Assembly: GCA_948470475.1 (NCBI GenBank)
Contig: OX419345.1
Location: forward strand, 16,109,670 to 16,173,669
Source: Galaxea fascicularis
Taxonomy: Eukaryota > Cnidaria > Anthozoa > Scleractinia > Euphylliidae
Reading direction: 5' to 3'
DNA length: 64,000 bases
Positions within the stretch are counted from its first letter, which is position 1; each line of letters opens with the position of its first letter. Below the pieces are notes generated by a model. The model was not told the DNA's origin. It did not search any database and saw only the letters and a list, made by a program, of their open reading frames with translations. Positions 1 through 11,201 of the stretch are shown here, one piece after another. Position numbers and translations under genes: made by a program.

Positions 1-157
1 TTTATGATTCATTTTCGGAATTCAGTGTCTTATAGCCCCTTTGATCTTGCTCTGTAGGCCACTTGCAATCTGACTTCAACATTGCTTATTTTATAGCTGA
101 ATGAAATGTTACTTTCCTATACTAACTGTAAGCTGATTGTGATCTTGTATTTCATAG
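1..157 (+). other. Intron sequence upstream of the first visible ACOX3 exon
   Basis: AT-rich sequence ending in a good splice acceptor (TTTCATAG) at 157. No coding segment resembling acyl-CoA oxidase is visible here, so it is read as the 3' end of an intron whose upstream exon is outside the window. Confidence 0.7.
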
Positions 158-3100
158 GAGTTTGTCATCCATACACCCAACTTTGAAGCTACAAAGTGTT
201 GGGTTGGTAACCTTGGCAATACTGCAACACATGCAGTTGTATATGCTCAGCTTTACACTCATGATGGTATATGCCATGGTCTCCACTCCTTTTTAGTGCA
301 GGTGCGAAGTACTGTTGACCTTTTGCCTGTGCCTGGGGTTACTGTGGGAGATCTTGGACAGAAACTTGGTCAAAATGGCCTGGATAATGGGTAAGAATGG
401 GCATCACCTATCGTTGTTCAAACTATTGTTATTTAAATAGCTATTGTGTTTTGGTTAGGAATATAGCGGTATATATTTGCTAATGCATTAAACCGAGTAA
501 CGGCTTTTATAAATACACTGTTGGAAAACATAGAGCGTGAATTTTCAGGATATTGTTTATGCTGCACTGCAAATGCCAGGTTGCATTTTCATGCAGAGAA
601 ATCACATTTGCGACCCCTCAGCTGTCAATATTTTAGCTTTTTGTGTTATATTCTAATTAATCAACTGGAAGATCGTTGTTCCGCTGTGTTGCACTTCCGT
701 GTACACCAGGAGCTTTCCTTGACAACAAGCATGCATTTTATTTCCTTTATTTATTGCTACAGTAACAGGTAAAACAGGATCACCATAAAGGTAATAAATC
801 CTTTGTTTATCTTTTTTTCAGCTTTGTATTCTTTAATAATGTTCGCATTCCTCGAGAGAACTTACTGAACAGAACAGCTGATGTAACACCTGATGGGAAG
901 TATGTGTCACCATATAAAGACCCAAACAAGAGATTTGGTGCAGCATTGGGTGCTCTTTCTGGTGGACGAGTTGGGATCACAAGTATGGGTGCTACTAATC
1001 TGCGAGCGTGTTTGCCCATTGCAATAAGGTACTCTGTTAAAATGTTTGGACACAGCTCAACCTTTTGTAAACATTCAAAACAGTGTTCGAAAAATAATTT
1101 TATTTGCTTCCAAAAGTGGCCAAGTATGAACTAAAGGCTAAGTAATAGGTATACCTGTGCAACCGTTTTATAAACTTGTAGTTTATCCATTTACTGAACA
1201 GCAACTGATCTAATATGTGCCTTCGGAATTCTCATTCCTTCCACTTTCTTTTTAATTTGTGATATTAAGATAAAATATTCAAGCAGTGAGCTTATCTGTA
1301 ATAAATTCTGTTCAAGGTACTCTGCTGTGCGGAGACAGTTTGGTCCACCAGGACAAGGAGAGATTCCAGTTCTGGAATATCAGATGCAGGTTAGTAAGTT
1401 GCTTGTTAAGCCTGCAAAAATGCACAGCTCACTGCTTCAACCATGCTCCCTCAATTTTAAGCCTCAACTTGCATCCATGCAGGCTACAAGAGAAAGGAAG
1501 TCCTGCTTGCACTTAATTTTAATACTGTTAATCTTATTTCAAATTAGCAATGGCGACTTATTCCCAAGCTGGCAGCAACATATGCTCTTACTTGCTTTGC
1601 AAGAGTTTTCTTTATGCGCTTCATCGAACTGCAAGTTGGCATGATGCTGGGAGAGACAGGTGAAACTCAAGTAAGTTATAATATTTAATTTCACTATAAA
1701 TGTAAGAGGTATATGGTGCTGAGTGTTAATTGCTGTGTTGTGGACACAATCAATATTCTGTGCACTGAAACATTGAGTTTTGAGGAGCGGGAAAAATGGT
1801 ATTGCCAAGCTTGAATAGTCTCTATGAGTGTGTTTTAATTGTCTAAACTGCACGTATTAAATGTTTGATTAGTAAAAGGTGATACAAAATAATTTATAAG
1901 TACTTCCCCCCCTCCCCCCCCCCTCTCCCCACCAACACACCAAAGAAGGTACAACAACCTCCCTCATTGGTCATCAATAAAAACAATGACTGGCAGTTAA
2001 CTTGTTTTTTTTTAGGTGGCACTTGGCAGAGAGATCCATGCCTTGTCATCAGCCAGCAAACCATTGGCAGGGTGGATGGCACAGACTGCCATTCAAGAAT
2101 GCCGAGAGGCTTGTGGTGGCCACGGTTACCTTGCAAGTATGCTGTTGTTTTGACCGCCTTTCATTCGAGTATTTTATAAAAGTGCTGGCAAAAAGTGCAA
2201 ATGGAGTTTTGTTTTATAAACTAATAATATTGCTAACACTGCCACCATTACTCATGCTTTGCTAATTTTGTCTGACAGTGTGACAGTGTGATATTAAAAT
2301 ATCAGTGAGCACTATAGATTTACAAAGCACTACTCCAAAGCACTCATAGGGCTTTAAAGAACGATGATGAGAAAGCACTTTAGAAACTTCAAGTTTTAAG
2401 GTCAGCACACACAAGGGGACTAATCCCTGGCACTAGTCCCATTGTGTGTGCCGACCTTTATTTTAAGCAAGAGAATGGTCAAGGTTAATGTGGGAAGAGA
2501 TAAAACAGAAAGTATCATCACAACATATGTCTTCACATTTGATTAGGCTAGTTGTTGAGAATTTTACAGGCAGGAGAGAGTGACAGATCATGGAAGCAAG
2601 GTATTGGAGCTGAAAAGATGTCAAAGAGAATTACAACTTTGACATTGCATTTGTATTTTTCAGTCAACAGGTTTGGTGTATTGAGGGACGACAATGACCC
2701 AAACTGTACTTATGAAGGAGACAACAACATGCTTTTGGGACAGACAAGTAACTACCTCTTGTCTCTGCTGGAGGCTAAACAAAGAGGTGTGTTTTAGGTG
2801 ATCAAACCTTCCAAATGCCAAATAATTATTAATCAAGGCCTCATAACCCTCATGGGAGGAACATGTTTACTGCTTGTTCTTTTCCAAAATTCTTACTAGG
2901 TGTGGTGAGCTACTTCAAGGTGGGGGGGGGGGACAGGGAGGCGGGAGGGGTACGGGAGGCGGGAGAGGAAAGGGCGGGAAGCGGGAGAGAAATGTGAAAT
3001 GCTAATTTTTTTAATTCAACAATATGTTACAATACTTTCAAAAACAAGAACCCAAAATATATTTGACTTGCATTGAACGTCTTCTCGGTCACTTCTGAGA

Positions 3101-6100
3101 CTTCTGAACAAATGAGCAAACGAAAATTTGCGCTTGGGCTGAAAAACATGCTTACTTCTGGTAAAATAGTAAACCCGTTTACAGTGGTTACGTCATAGGT
3201 CATGAAATGTCAAGCGGCATGAGTGCACCTGTCACGTATAAAGCTGTACTAAACTGTCAAATTGCGAAAAGATGAGGCGAGCAGGCGATCTCAAATTAGT
3301 TCGTCGAAGACAATTTTATTAGGTGTCAGTATTTTTCGGTGCAGCAGTGAAAGGTCAGTACAGGGGATGGGAGCAGCACGGAAAAGGGTGGGAGGCGGGA
3401 GGTTCTGACCCCCTGTCTCCCCCCCCCCCCCCCCCCCCGCTTCAAGTACACATTCATAACTTTATATATCAAAAGTTGCATAACATCCTATAGATACCGC
3501 TAGCCTAGTGACAACATCTTAAGTGCCAAACAGGTTCCCTGTTGCCAATTTATGGCATGGCACTAGCAGCCATGGAAGGAACTTGGTTCAATGGCTAGTC
3601 TTTTTTTTATCCCAAATCATATAAGCAGGGTTGTTATTAGAAGCCTGGACCCAGGTACTGGCACTGGTATACTATGAACACAATAGGTGATTTTCACATG
3701 ACATCGCGGAAGCTATGTTGATGCACAAGGCTAACCCTCTGGGAATTGAACTCTATTTTTATGCAGATACTTTCTCTTGTTTCATTGAACCAATATGGGC
3801 ACTGATCATATAACTGAAAACTATCTATACCCGCCTTTGCCCTTTAGATATTGAAACGGGTAAACCAAAGAAATCTTAGGGGTACCCACCTATTTAGAAT
3901 CCTATACCCTCCTATTTCTTCAATTAATGAAATCTCTGTATAAGATAGGGGGAGTGGTAGTCGATGTTAGCATGTTAAGTTAAGTAGATAATTATATTGT
4001 TATATCTTTTGTGTCATCCACTTACTTTTTTTTGGCTAACAGGTTCCCATATTTCCTGTCCAATTCACTCAGCTGATTTTATAAATAACATTGAACAAAT
4101 CATGACACAAAGATTCTATGCAAGGACAGAACAAGAATGCAAAGACCCAGAGTGTAAGTATTGTACTGATACTGAGTAGTTCAATACAGTGTGTACAGTA
4201 GGGTTCAAAGAAAAAGATTAGGGATAGACATCCCATGAGCACTAAGCCAATCAGATCTCTGGAATTGAAATTCATTTAATGACAATTTGCTTTCAGTCAA
4301 TTTTGAAATAACATGAAGTGGAAAAAGTACTTAAGGTGATCTTAAGTTTTACCTGTTTAGTTTTAGTGGCAGCTTACCAGTGGCTTGTGTGTTACCTGTT
4401 GAAGGAAAGTGCAGCCAAACTTCAGTGTGAGCTGTTAAATGGCAAGGTAGCTATGATTCTTGAATGCTGTAAATCAAAAACGTACCTGAACTCAAAAGGA
4501 AAACATGCGTATGTTCGGAAATTTACGTTCCGTTTGAATAGAGAAAAGATTTTAAGGTTCCACAGACAAAACAAGGGACACCCCTTGTGCACTGCTCAGT
4601 AGCTTTTATTTGATGGTCACCAGGGTTCTCAGTAGTTTTTTTGTCAGACGGCCCAGAAATACTTATAGGCGGCTAAACTTCAGCCCGGAGGCACACAAAG
4701 GCAAATTTCATAGCCAGCACAGGCGGCTACTTTCGTCTTGACAGGTGGCGGAATTCGCCGGTTGCCGGCTACTACTGAGAACCCTGGGTCACACAGAGAT
4801 TTTGCCATTGGAGGCAAATTGTAAGACCGTTTTTGTACAACATAGTAGCACCATATATAGCAGATTCACCACTCTGTAGCTTCCTGTCGAATGAGCACTC
4901 CCCATGGTTTAAGATGTGGATTCAAAAGTAATGCAACTGTATACAGCATTATAAACAGTATCTTAGGAAAGCACTGTTCAGTATTATCCATTTGAATGGT
5001 CCCATTGGACATTTTGCCCACATACTGAAATACCAGATACCATCAATATGAAGCATCAAGGTTACTTGGTATAATATATTTTCTTGTTGATCTCCGTCTT
5101 TTTTTGCATTACTATCAAGGACCCTTTTACAGCCAGAAATGACAGCCAAGTGTTCTACTGTAGGTCATTAGCACTGGCTTACGTTGAGGTACATTGATTT
5201 CATCTTCAGTTCGCTTTTAAATATGTGACATTATAAAGTCTTACGTTTACTGTACAAAACTGGTCTTTAAGCGCAAGGGGTATTTTTACTTTGGAAACCC
5301 TGAAGTTGTAGCTTTCAAACAATTGGGACTACTTATGCTTGCCATAAGTAACGCGGCAACGTGAAAAACAGGGATACATTAATTGAATGAAAAGCGTTCG
5401 TTGATACAGTGGGGATTAAGGGTGCCGATTTGGAAGATGAAGTTTTGTCCTAGATTCTTGCGGCTTACCGTGGTACCTTGATGTAGGGAAAGGCCGAAGA
5501 TCGCCATGTGTTGTTTGGAGTGGGTAGGGAGCTCACAAATAACTTTATCATTAACATTTTATCTGCGTCTGATGTTCAGAAAAGTGTCTTTCTTGACTTA
5601 TTCTTTAGTCCCTACAATCATTGCATTAAAATTACTTGAAACAAGGACAAACCTTGGTTAGATTTCTGCAAAATGCTATAAGCACTCCTTGATTTTATCC
5701 ATCCTTTGTTGTTTAAATACTCTGATACTCAAAGTTAACTCACGAAGAAGTGAATTTCCCTGCGCCAAGTCATTGCTTTTCTTTACTTTTGTTTCCAGTG
5801 CACGGTTTTGAAGACTTTCAAAGAGGTAATTTTCAATGAAGCGGAAACTCCCCAAGCTCTGAGACCAGTACTTGTCAAACTCTGTTCCTTATATGGTTTG
5901 TCTTCACTAGAGACGCATCTCACCACCATGTATCAAGGTGAGGAGACTTTTAAGGATGGGATTGGAAATCCAGTACAACCCCACTAACTCTGAATCCCAC
6001 GGGAAACAAAAAATAGTTAGCGGGGTAAATTTAACCCCAGGAGAAGCAAAATTAGGACGAGTTAACCGAGTTCAAGTTAGCTGATAGTAAAAGACTGAAA

Positions 6101-7466
6101 GTATAGGGTGAATTGCAGGGGAAATCGGAATTTGTTCGAATGTTTGAGTTGCTCCACTTTGAGTTCGCGGGGCTCCACTGTATCATACTATTACAGTACC
6201 AGTTGTAAAGATTTCCTGAAAGATTTTGACAAATTATGTTTGTGACCATTCATATCTTCTATTCTTTCTTTGGCATAACCATGGGACTGATTATATGGTG
6301 AGGGAGTTGGGTGACTGGATTATTGACCTTTACCAAAACGCAGTATTCGTCTATAATGCAAACTTGAAATCTGATTGGCTGCCTCATGGACCGCCTTCAG
6401 CACGTAGCAAGAAATCTGCCTACAGTTCTTTGCACGGGCTTTGCACCAGTAAATTCAAGTCTAAAATGACCCGGGCGCTTTCTTTCTTGGTTAATTCAAC
6501 AGGTGGGTTCTGTAAATCAGTGAATGATGCTAGGATTGTTAGAGGAAGTATCCTCAGTCTTTGTTGTGAGGTATGTTCTCTGGTTTGTTGTTGTAAGCAG
6601 ATTTTTAGCCAGAAAACTGTCTATATCGCTCAAGAGTCGTGTCTGTGAAGAAATGTATTGCAAAATACTTTGAGGATCATCGCATAGAAAATTGCACACG
6701 AACCACAGGTTACCCACTTACCCTCTCATCTGAATGGCCCATCTCTCCCCTAGATTAAGAGAGACGTGCCCAGGCCTGTGAGCCGACGACTGACAACGTG
6801 ACAGGAAGCGACTGGAAAAAAGACTTGAATTTCTCGTCTTGCGAACACAGGTCAAACCAATGACGACTTTTGAATTTGCACCCAGTACACTACTGCGACT
6901 CCTGTATCTCCACAACGCTCTAGTAATCTTTAAGATTGCAGTGTTTGAGATGTCTTTCGCACTAATGTAGTCCGGGTATCAAGCTTTTCTGTGGTGCCGG
7001 CCCCCTCCCCCGTCAGGACGGGCTAGTACTGAGGCTAGCACTGTTGTCGACAAAAACTACGACATTTCGCAACGCATTTCTGTGGAATTTCTCTCAAGGT
7101 TCAATTCTGTTTATCTACAGCTGAAAGGTGAAGCTGTAGCTCTTGCCGACGCTTTAGCTCCCCCAGATTTCGTCCTCAACTCACCGATTGGTCATAGCAA
7201 TGGAAAGGTATGGCATTCATTTACGTGTCCTATTTTGCCTTACCCACGCCACCCCCGCGAGTAGTATGGTCCGCTTCATTTTTTACGCAACAGATATTCT
7301 CGTTTTCGACTGTTGGCATCTGCCAAAAATTGTTAATTATTTCTTTTTACAGGCTCACGAAAACTTGTACGCCGCAATTATGCAGAACCCAAAAAACCGG
7401 GAGCGAATTTCATGGTGGAAGGAATGTCGTCGAACTCCTGTCATCCAGGATCGAAGCAAGTTATGA
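158..7466 (+). CDS. ACOX3: Peroxisomal acyl-CoA oxidase, ACOX3 type (5' part outside window)
   Basis: FAD enzyme that oxidises acyl-CoA to trans-2-enoyl-CoA with release of H2O2 in peroxisomes; ACOX3 enzymes favour 2-methyl branched substrates such as pristanoyl-CoA. Exons seen: 158-390, 822-1028, 1317-1389, 1548-1670, 2016-2136, 2664-2786, 4043-4153, 4361-4446, 5120-5188, 5799-5937, 6503-6570, 7121-7207, 7353-7466; every junction is GT-AG and keeps phase, giving 517 residues plus stop. Known animal ACOX3 proteins are about 700 residues, so roughly 185 N-terminal residues lie upstream of the window. Visible marks: [10 protein letters not shown], the [13 protein letters not shown] loop (GGHGY at residues 246-250 of the fragment), CTYEGDN whose Glu (270) matches the family catalytic base, [12 protein letters not shown] near the C-terminus, and a final SKL, a canonical PTS1. 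Family sure; ACOX3 rather than ACOX1 rests on the C-terminal half. Confidence 0.95.
1907..1930. repeat. Poly-C/CT low-complexity tract
   Basis: A C-rich run with a few T interruptions in the ACOX3 intron between the exons ending at 1670 and starting at 2016, just upstream of the next exon's acceptor. Confidence 0.9.
2397..2460. repeat. Short inverted repeat in ACOX3 intron
   Basis: The left half begins TAAGGTCAGCACACACAAGG and the right half is its imperfect reverse complement ending in GTGTGTGCCGACCTTTA, with arms of about 28 bases meeting in the middle. It is likely a short hairpin-type transposon remnant. Confidence 0.75.
2911..3448. mobile_element. Probable MITE with G/C-run terminal inverted repeats
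   Basis: The left end reads TACTTCAAGG followed by a G run and ACAGGG; the right end has CCCTGTCTC, a C run and GCTTCAAGTA, an imperfect inverted copy. The 538-bp span in the ACOX3 intron before the exon at 4043 has no coding capacity. Several GGG/GGAGGCGGGAGG blocks just inside the left end give it strong G-quadruplex potential on the + strand. The element call is inference from the inverted ends. Confidence 0.6.
3683..3829 (+). mobile_element. Degraded MITE copy (same family as 42303-42775)
   Basis: Starts GTGATTTTCACATGAC and contains the segment around TATTTTTATGCAGATA and TTGAACCAATATGG, matching the right half of the element at 42303-42775. The right terminal repeat is decayed. It lies in an ACOX3 intron and lacks the internal minisatellite expansion. 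Confidence 0.55.
4620..4787. mobile_element. 168-bp MITE with perfect 16-bp terminal inverted repeats
   Basis: CCAGGGTTCTCAGTAG at 4620-4635 is perfectly complementary to CTACTGAGAACCCTGG at 4772-4787. No coding capacity. It sits in the ACOX3 intron between the exons ending at 4446 and starting at 5120. Confidence 0.85.
5334..5533 (-). mobile_element. Penelope-like element 3' fragment
   Basis: Closely resembles the 3' part of the longer copy at 55242-55945: the stretch around AATGAAAAGCGTTCGTTGAT, GGGTGCCGATTTGGAAG, GATTCTTGCGGCTTACCGTG and TGTTGTTTGGAGTGG matches in the same order. Only the last part of the element's ORF and some 3' untranslated region remain, as expected for a 5'-truncated retroelement. 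It is in an ACOX3 intron, antisense to the gene. Confidence 0.75.
5971..6180. mobile_element. MITE with imperfect terminal inverted repeats
   Basis: The left end CAGTACAACCCCACTAACTC pairs with the right end, whose reverse complement is CAGTGGAGCCCCGCGAACTC. The 210-bp non-coding element is in the ACOX3 intron between the exons ending at 5937 and starting at 6503. Confidence 0.7.
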
Positions 7467-7568
7467 GGAAAAAAATGATTCTAATAGTAACGTTTTTTGA
7501 ATAGAATTTAGTCCATAGATAGGACCGTAACTTTTAAATTTGTGGATAAATTTTTTCCAAGTGATTAA

Positions 7569-8062
7569 TTATTTAAATGAAAGCTACAACAAAACGGGAC
7601 TCTTTATAATGTTGTACACTGTGGTTCCAACGCTTGAGTCTGTGGATGAAATCCTGAAGTGTGACAATTCAGATGAAAGCTGCTGATCAGTACTTTCCTG
7701 TGATGCTGTTTATTATGCTGTATAAGATGGTTCTAACTTTTGAGTCTGTGGATGAAATCCTGAAGTGGGACCATTTAACTGAAAGGTACTCACAGACAGC
7801 CTTTGTTTTAGCACAATGATAACTTTGCAGTTTGTGGGGTCGTGCAAAAAAATTCTTAACTAAAAAATTAATGAACATAATTTCAGTCATAAGTTATATA
7901 CAAGATGTATGCCGTGCATAATTTAAATAGGTCATGTGGTACTGTAGATTATGCTGTACAAGGTGGTTCTACGTTTTGAGTCTGTGGATGAGCAGAACTC
8001 TCTTGTGGCACTGTTTACTAGAATGCAAGAGATGTTTTTTTATCTTCAGAGTCTTAGGATAA
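7569..8062 (+). repeat. Degenerate tandem repeat, period about 106 bp
   Basis: The phrase GAGTCTGTGGATGAAATCCT starts at 7636 and again at 7742; a shorter version (GAGTCTGTGGATGAG) is at 7978. Between them recur TACTTTCCTGTG, a CTGTTTATTATGCTGTA-like block and AGGTGGTTCTA. Similar single units are at 52434-52560 and, more decayed, near 28175-28250 and 35465-35570, so this is a dispersed repeat family in local tandem. Confidence 0.8.
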
Positions 8063-8891
8063 AATCAACATATGAATGTATGAACACGTGATTATTATGA
8101 ACATATGAATGTATTAACATGTGATTATTGCCAATCAATTTGTTGTAATAATGTCTAATTGTTCTCCACACACCTGTGATTTTAAAACACATGGTCTTCG
8201 CTTTTGCCATGTCCAGTGTTTCGTATGTGGACACTCTAACTCCTATTTACTCTTCCAGAAGACTTGTGAACCTGGTTTACTGATACGCCCATAAAGACAT
8301 GTTATTTGGCAAAGATGTTTCACTGAGGGGCATTCTTGGCTCACCTTTCGTCTCGTCTCCGCTTGCCTGTTTGCCAATACAAAACTTGCAAGACCTTCTT
8401 AAGGTTTTGTACTCTTTTCCTGTTAAATTGTTTCGGCCGGCGATAGATTTTTGATGTTGTTCACCCGAAGATTAACGTATATTCAAACTTTCTTTAACTT
8501 CAGCTTTCATTGAAAGCGGGGAAAACATCTTTAAGCCACCAACAACTCTGCGTTGTGAACTCTGAACAAAGCACACCAACTCGATCGAGGTGTGAGAATG
8601 GTAATCTTTATTCATGAACTTATTTTTCCGAGGCCTTTACGGCCGAATAACTTTTTCAAACACAAAACGTCCCCCCAAGGTACACACCTGTGTCAATGGG
8701 TACAAGTCAGTGTCAGGTGACGTTTCAAGATAGACACGAGGAGAGAAAAGAAAACGATTTTAACATTATTTTTTTTTACTCTTCAGTTTCGCTTCCTTTC
8801 CCTCGTCTTCTCGACCATAAAACGGAATCCTGTCCACAGTCTACCAGTTAACCATTTGAAAACCCAACAAAAAGCTGGGGTAACTCAACCA

Positions 8892-9226
8892 ATAGACCTT
8901 TTTACCGATACGGCGGCCATCTTGAATTCCATTGTTTTGACCGAGAAATTATGGGCTGCCGAGGGGGGCAATCGCTGCAAAATGTATCGTATACACAGCT
9001 TTCAGGTTAAATTTTTACTGCTTGTCTCTCATATTCCAAAACAAATATTACAAGCGTTACATCTTTCTGTCACGGTATTTGGCAGTGGTTTCTATGGTTA
9101 GCGAAAAATTATTGTTAAAAGTTATCACACCACAGTATTCTTTATAATTATTTCTCATCTGCCCCCTGGGTATCCCATAATTTCCTCGGAATTCAAGATG
9201 GTCGCCGTATCGGTAAAAAGGTCTAT
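8892..9226. mobile_element. 335-bp MITE with 39-bp terminal inverted repeats
   Basis: Bases 8892-8930 (starting ATAGACCTTTTTACCGATAC) are the reverse complement of 9188-9226 with one mismatch. The interior is non-coding. The terminal-repeat structure and size fit a non-autonomous DNA transposon. The near-identical ends suggest a fairly recent copy. Confidence 0.9.
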
Positions 9227-10198
9227 AGCCTGTGGTACAGCCGGGCTTGTCACTCAAACCTAGGTGAGCACTGCCACACAGGCTACTCAACCAAGGACTA
9301 AGAGTGCAGCATTTGTTGAGTGTTAACTGTCCAGTTTAACGCCCAACACAACACGTCTTAATCACAATCTAGCGTGATGTAATCGATACGAAGTTTCTGG
9401 GATCCTCCGGATGAGACATCCGAAATGGGGACCACGATTTTATTTTTTACTATCCTGTGTTTAAACCAGGACCTATTTTTCACCTTTGACTCGCAAACAT
9501 GGATAAGCGGGGAGGAAGACTAAGAGACTCAGTCGTCACTGTGCGAACGTTAGCACAAGCCCTGTGCGTGATACTCACCTCAGGGCAGCAAAAACCGTCA
9601 GTTTTGGCGTGCCAATCAGCCTGCGAAATTACTGAAAAACTGTACGAGACAGGAATGCATGCGAAAGTACACTGTTTAGTAAAGAGGAAGGGCCGGAGAA
9701 ACTAGGAAGGGGGACCAAATTGTTACACTATCATTTTCCGTCTTGAAAAGTGGGGGAGGCGGGGGTTGCGGCAAAAAAAAAAGTTTGTTGACTTTGAAAA
9801 GCTTTATTTTCATTGGGTTGGTGGGAAGATTCTCCCCTCCCCCAGCCCCAGTCCCCTCTCGTTTTTCTCCTCCTTCAACTATTTTGGAGAGCCTCGAACC
9901 CGGGCCCGGAACAGCCTGTCTGTTATCAGCCTATATTTAAAATCTCTATCAGAAGACAAAACACGTAGAGGTAACATTACTAATACAAAGTCCAACGCAC
10001 CCACGTGCTGTTTCAAGATGCACTAAAATCGTAAGAAAAACTACTAGACCATACATTCACATCCGTTTAACTCTTTTATTCTTCAAAATCCAAAAGCTTG
10101 GGTATCATCATTTAAAGGCCAAGCAATGCGCGAATGAAATTACATTCTAGTATTAAATATAGATATTCTCGATAAATCACGTGGTCAAAAACCATTGA

Positions 10199-10410
10199 TA
10201 TATCCCTTTACTCCCAAATACTGACCACCATCTAACTTCTCCTTAACATATTACTAGTCATCAAACATACAGGACATGAGAATACAGGATATGATCACTA
10301 GGGATCCGTTCAGGTAACGTTTCTACAAATTCTCCCTACATGGAACATACAAAATAAGTCAGAAGTTTAAGGTGAATTCACGTGTAGATATTGGGAGTTA
10401 AAGGGATATA
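10199..10410. mobile_element. Short terminal-inverted-repeat element
   Basis: The left end TATATCCCTTTACTCCCAA matches the reverse complement of the right end TTGGGAGTTAAAGGGATATA with one extra base. The 212 bp have no coding capacity. Confidence 0.7.
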
Positions 10411-11003
10411 AAAGACCATAATATGTAGAAAACATACAAGATCACGTGTTAAGGTAAAGACTCGTTGTAAAAGTTGTAGATAAATATGTCGCGAATCACA
10501 CCATAACGGCAACTTTTAGTATCACTAAGGGAATATTTAAGATATGTAACACTTATCGTACAAAATCGCGCGACATCTCGTAGCCAACATGATCGTTGGC
10601 TAAAATCTGATTCCGCAAGATTTGGCAGGATAATTCGAGACATCAGAATGGTTTTCAAACTTAATCCGAGAACCTATGTGTACTTTGTACAGCTTTCCAT
10701 TAGAAACTCGAGAAAGTGACAAAGACTTGTTTTTTACTGCAGAACGAGCAGCAAGAACCTACGAACAACAGCTATTGTCGCAAGCTAACTCCCCCCCCCT
10801 GAGTGTCAGTTGCTAAGCGACATAGAATGACGTAAAATAGTTATGGCTGCGTTTTAATGAAGAACAAGAACCAGAAAAACTACAGGTATTTCCACGAGTA
10901 ATCGTTTTTTTTTCCTTTGTTTTAGTTGACATAAAATTTACAGCCTCGTCATTAAAATCTCAGGAAATGCAGGCATTTGTACGATTTTATAAAGATTTCG
11001 GTA

Positions 11004-11009
11004 TTTATT
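11004..11009 (-). terminator. Candidate poly(A) signal of the first TRAF gene
   Basis: AATAAA on the minus strand about 195 bases past the stop codon at 11202. Position and sequence fit a cleavage/polyadenylation signal, but this is inferred from the hexamer alone. Confidence 0.5.
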
Positions 11010-11201
11010 GAATTATCTCTCTCCAAATCAGCCAGTAACATATAAAATTTTCAGCATGGCTTTTATATTTCATCTTTCGCACGATAGGAGAATACGAGGG
11101 TCTAGAAATTTTTGTATTTTGATCTAAAACTATTACTTTAATCGGCTTTTACCAGCGCGATGAATTTATGTGTCAAGAATTAAACCAACTTATTCTATTC
11201 C

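Larger units (their letters stand above)
7467..11201. other. Intergenic region between convergent ACOX3 and TRAF genes
   Basis: No supported gene. It holds the 3' flank of ACOX3 with tandem repeats (7569-8062), a MITE (8892-9226), a second element (10199-10410) and the 3' flank of the TRAF gene with a candidate poly(A) signal. Open frames here are short and show no family resemblance. Confidence 0.75.
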
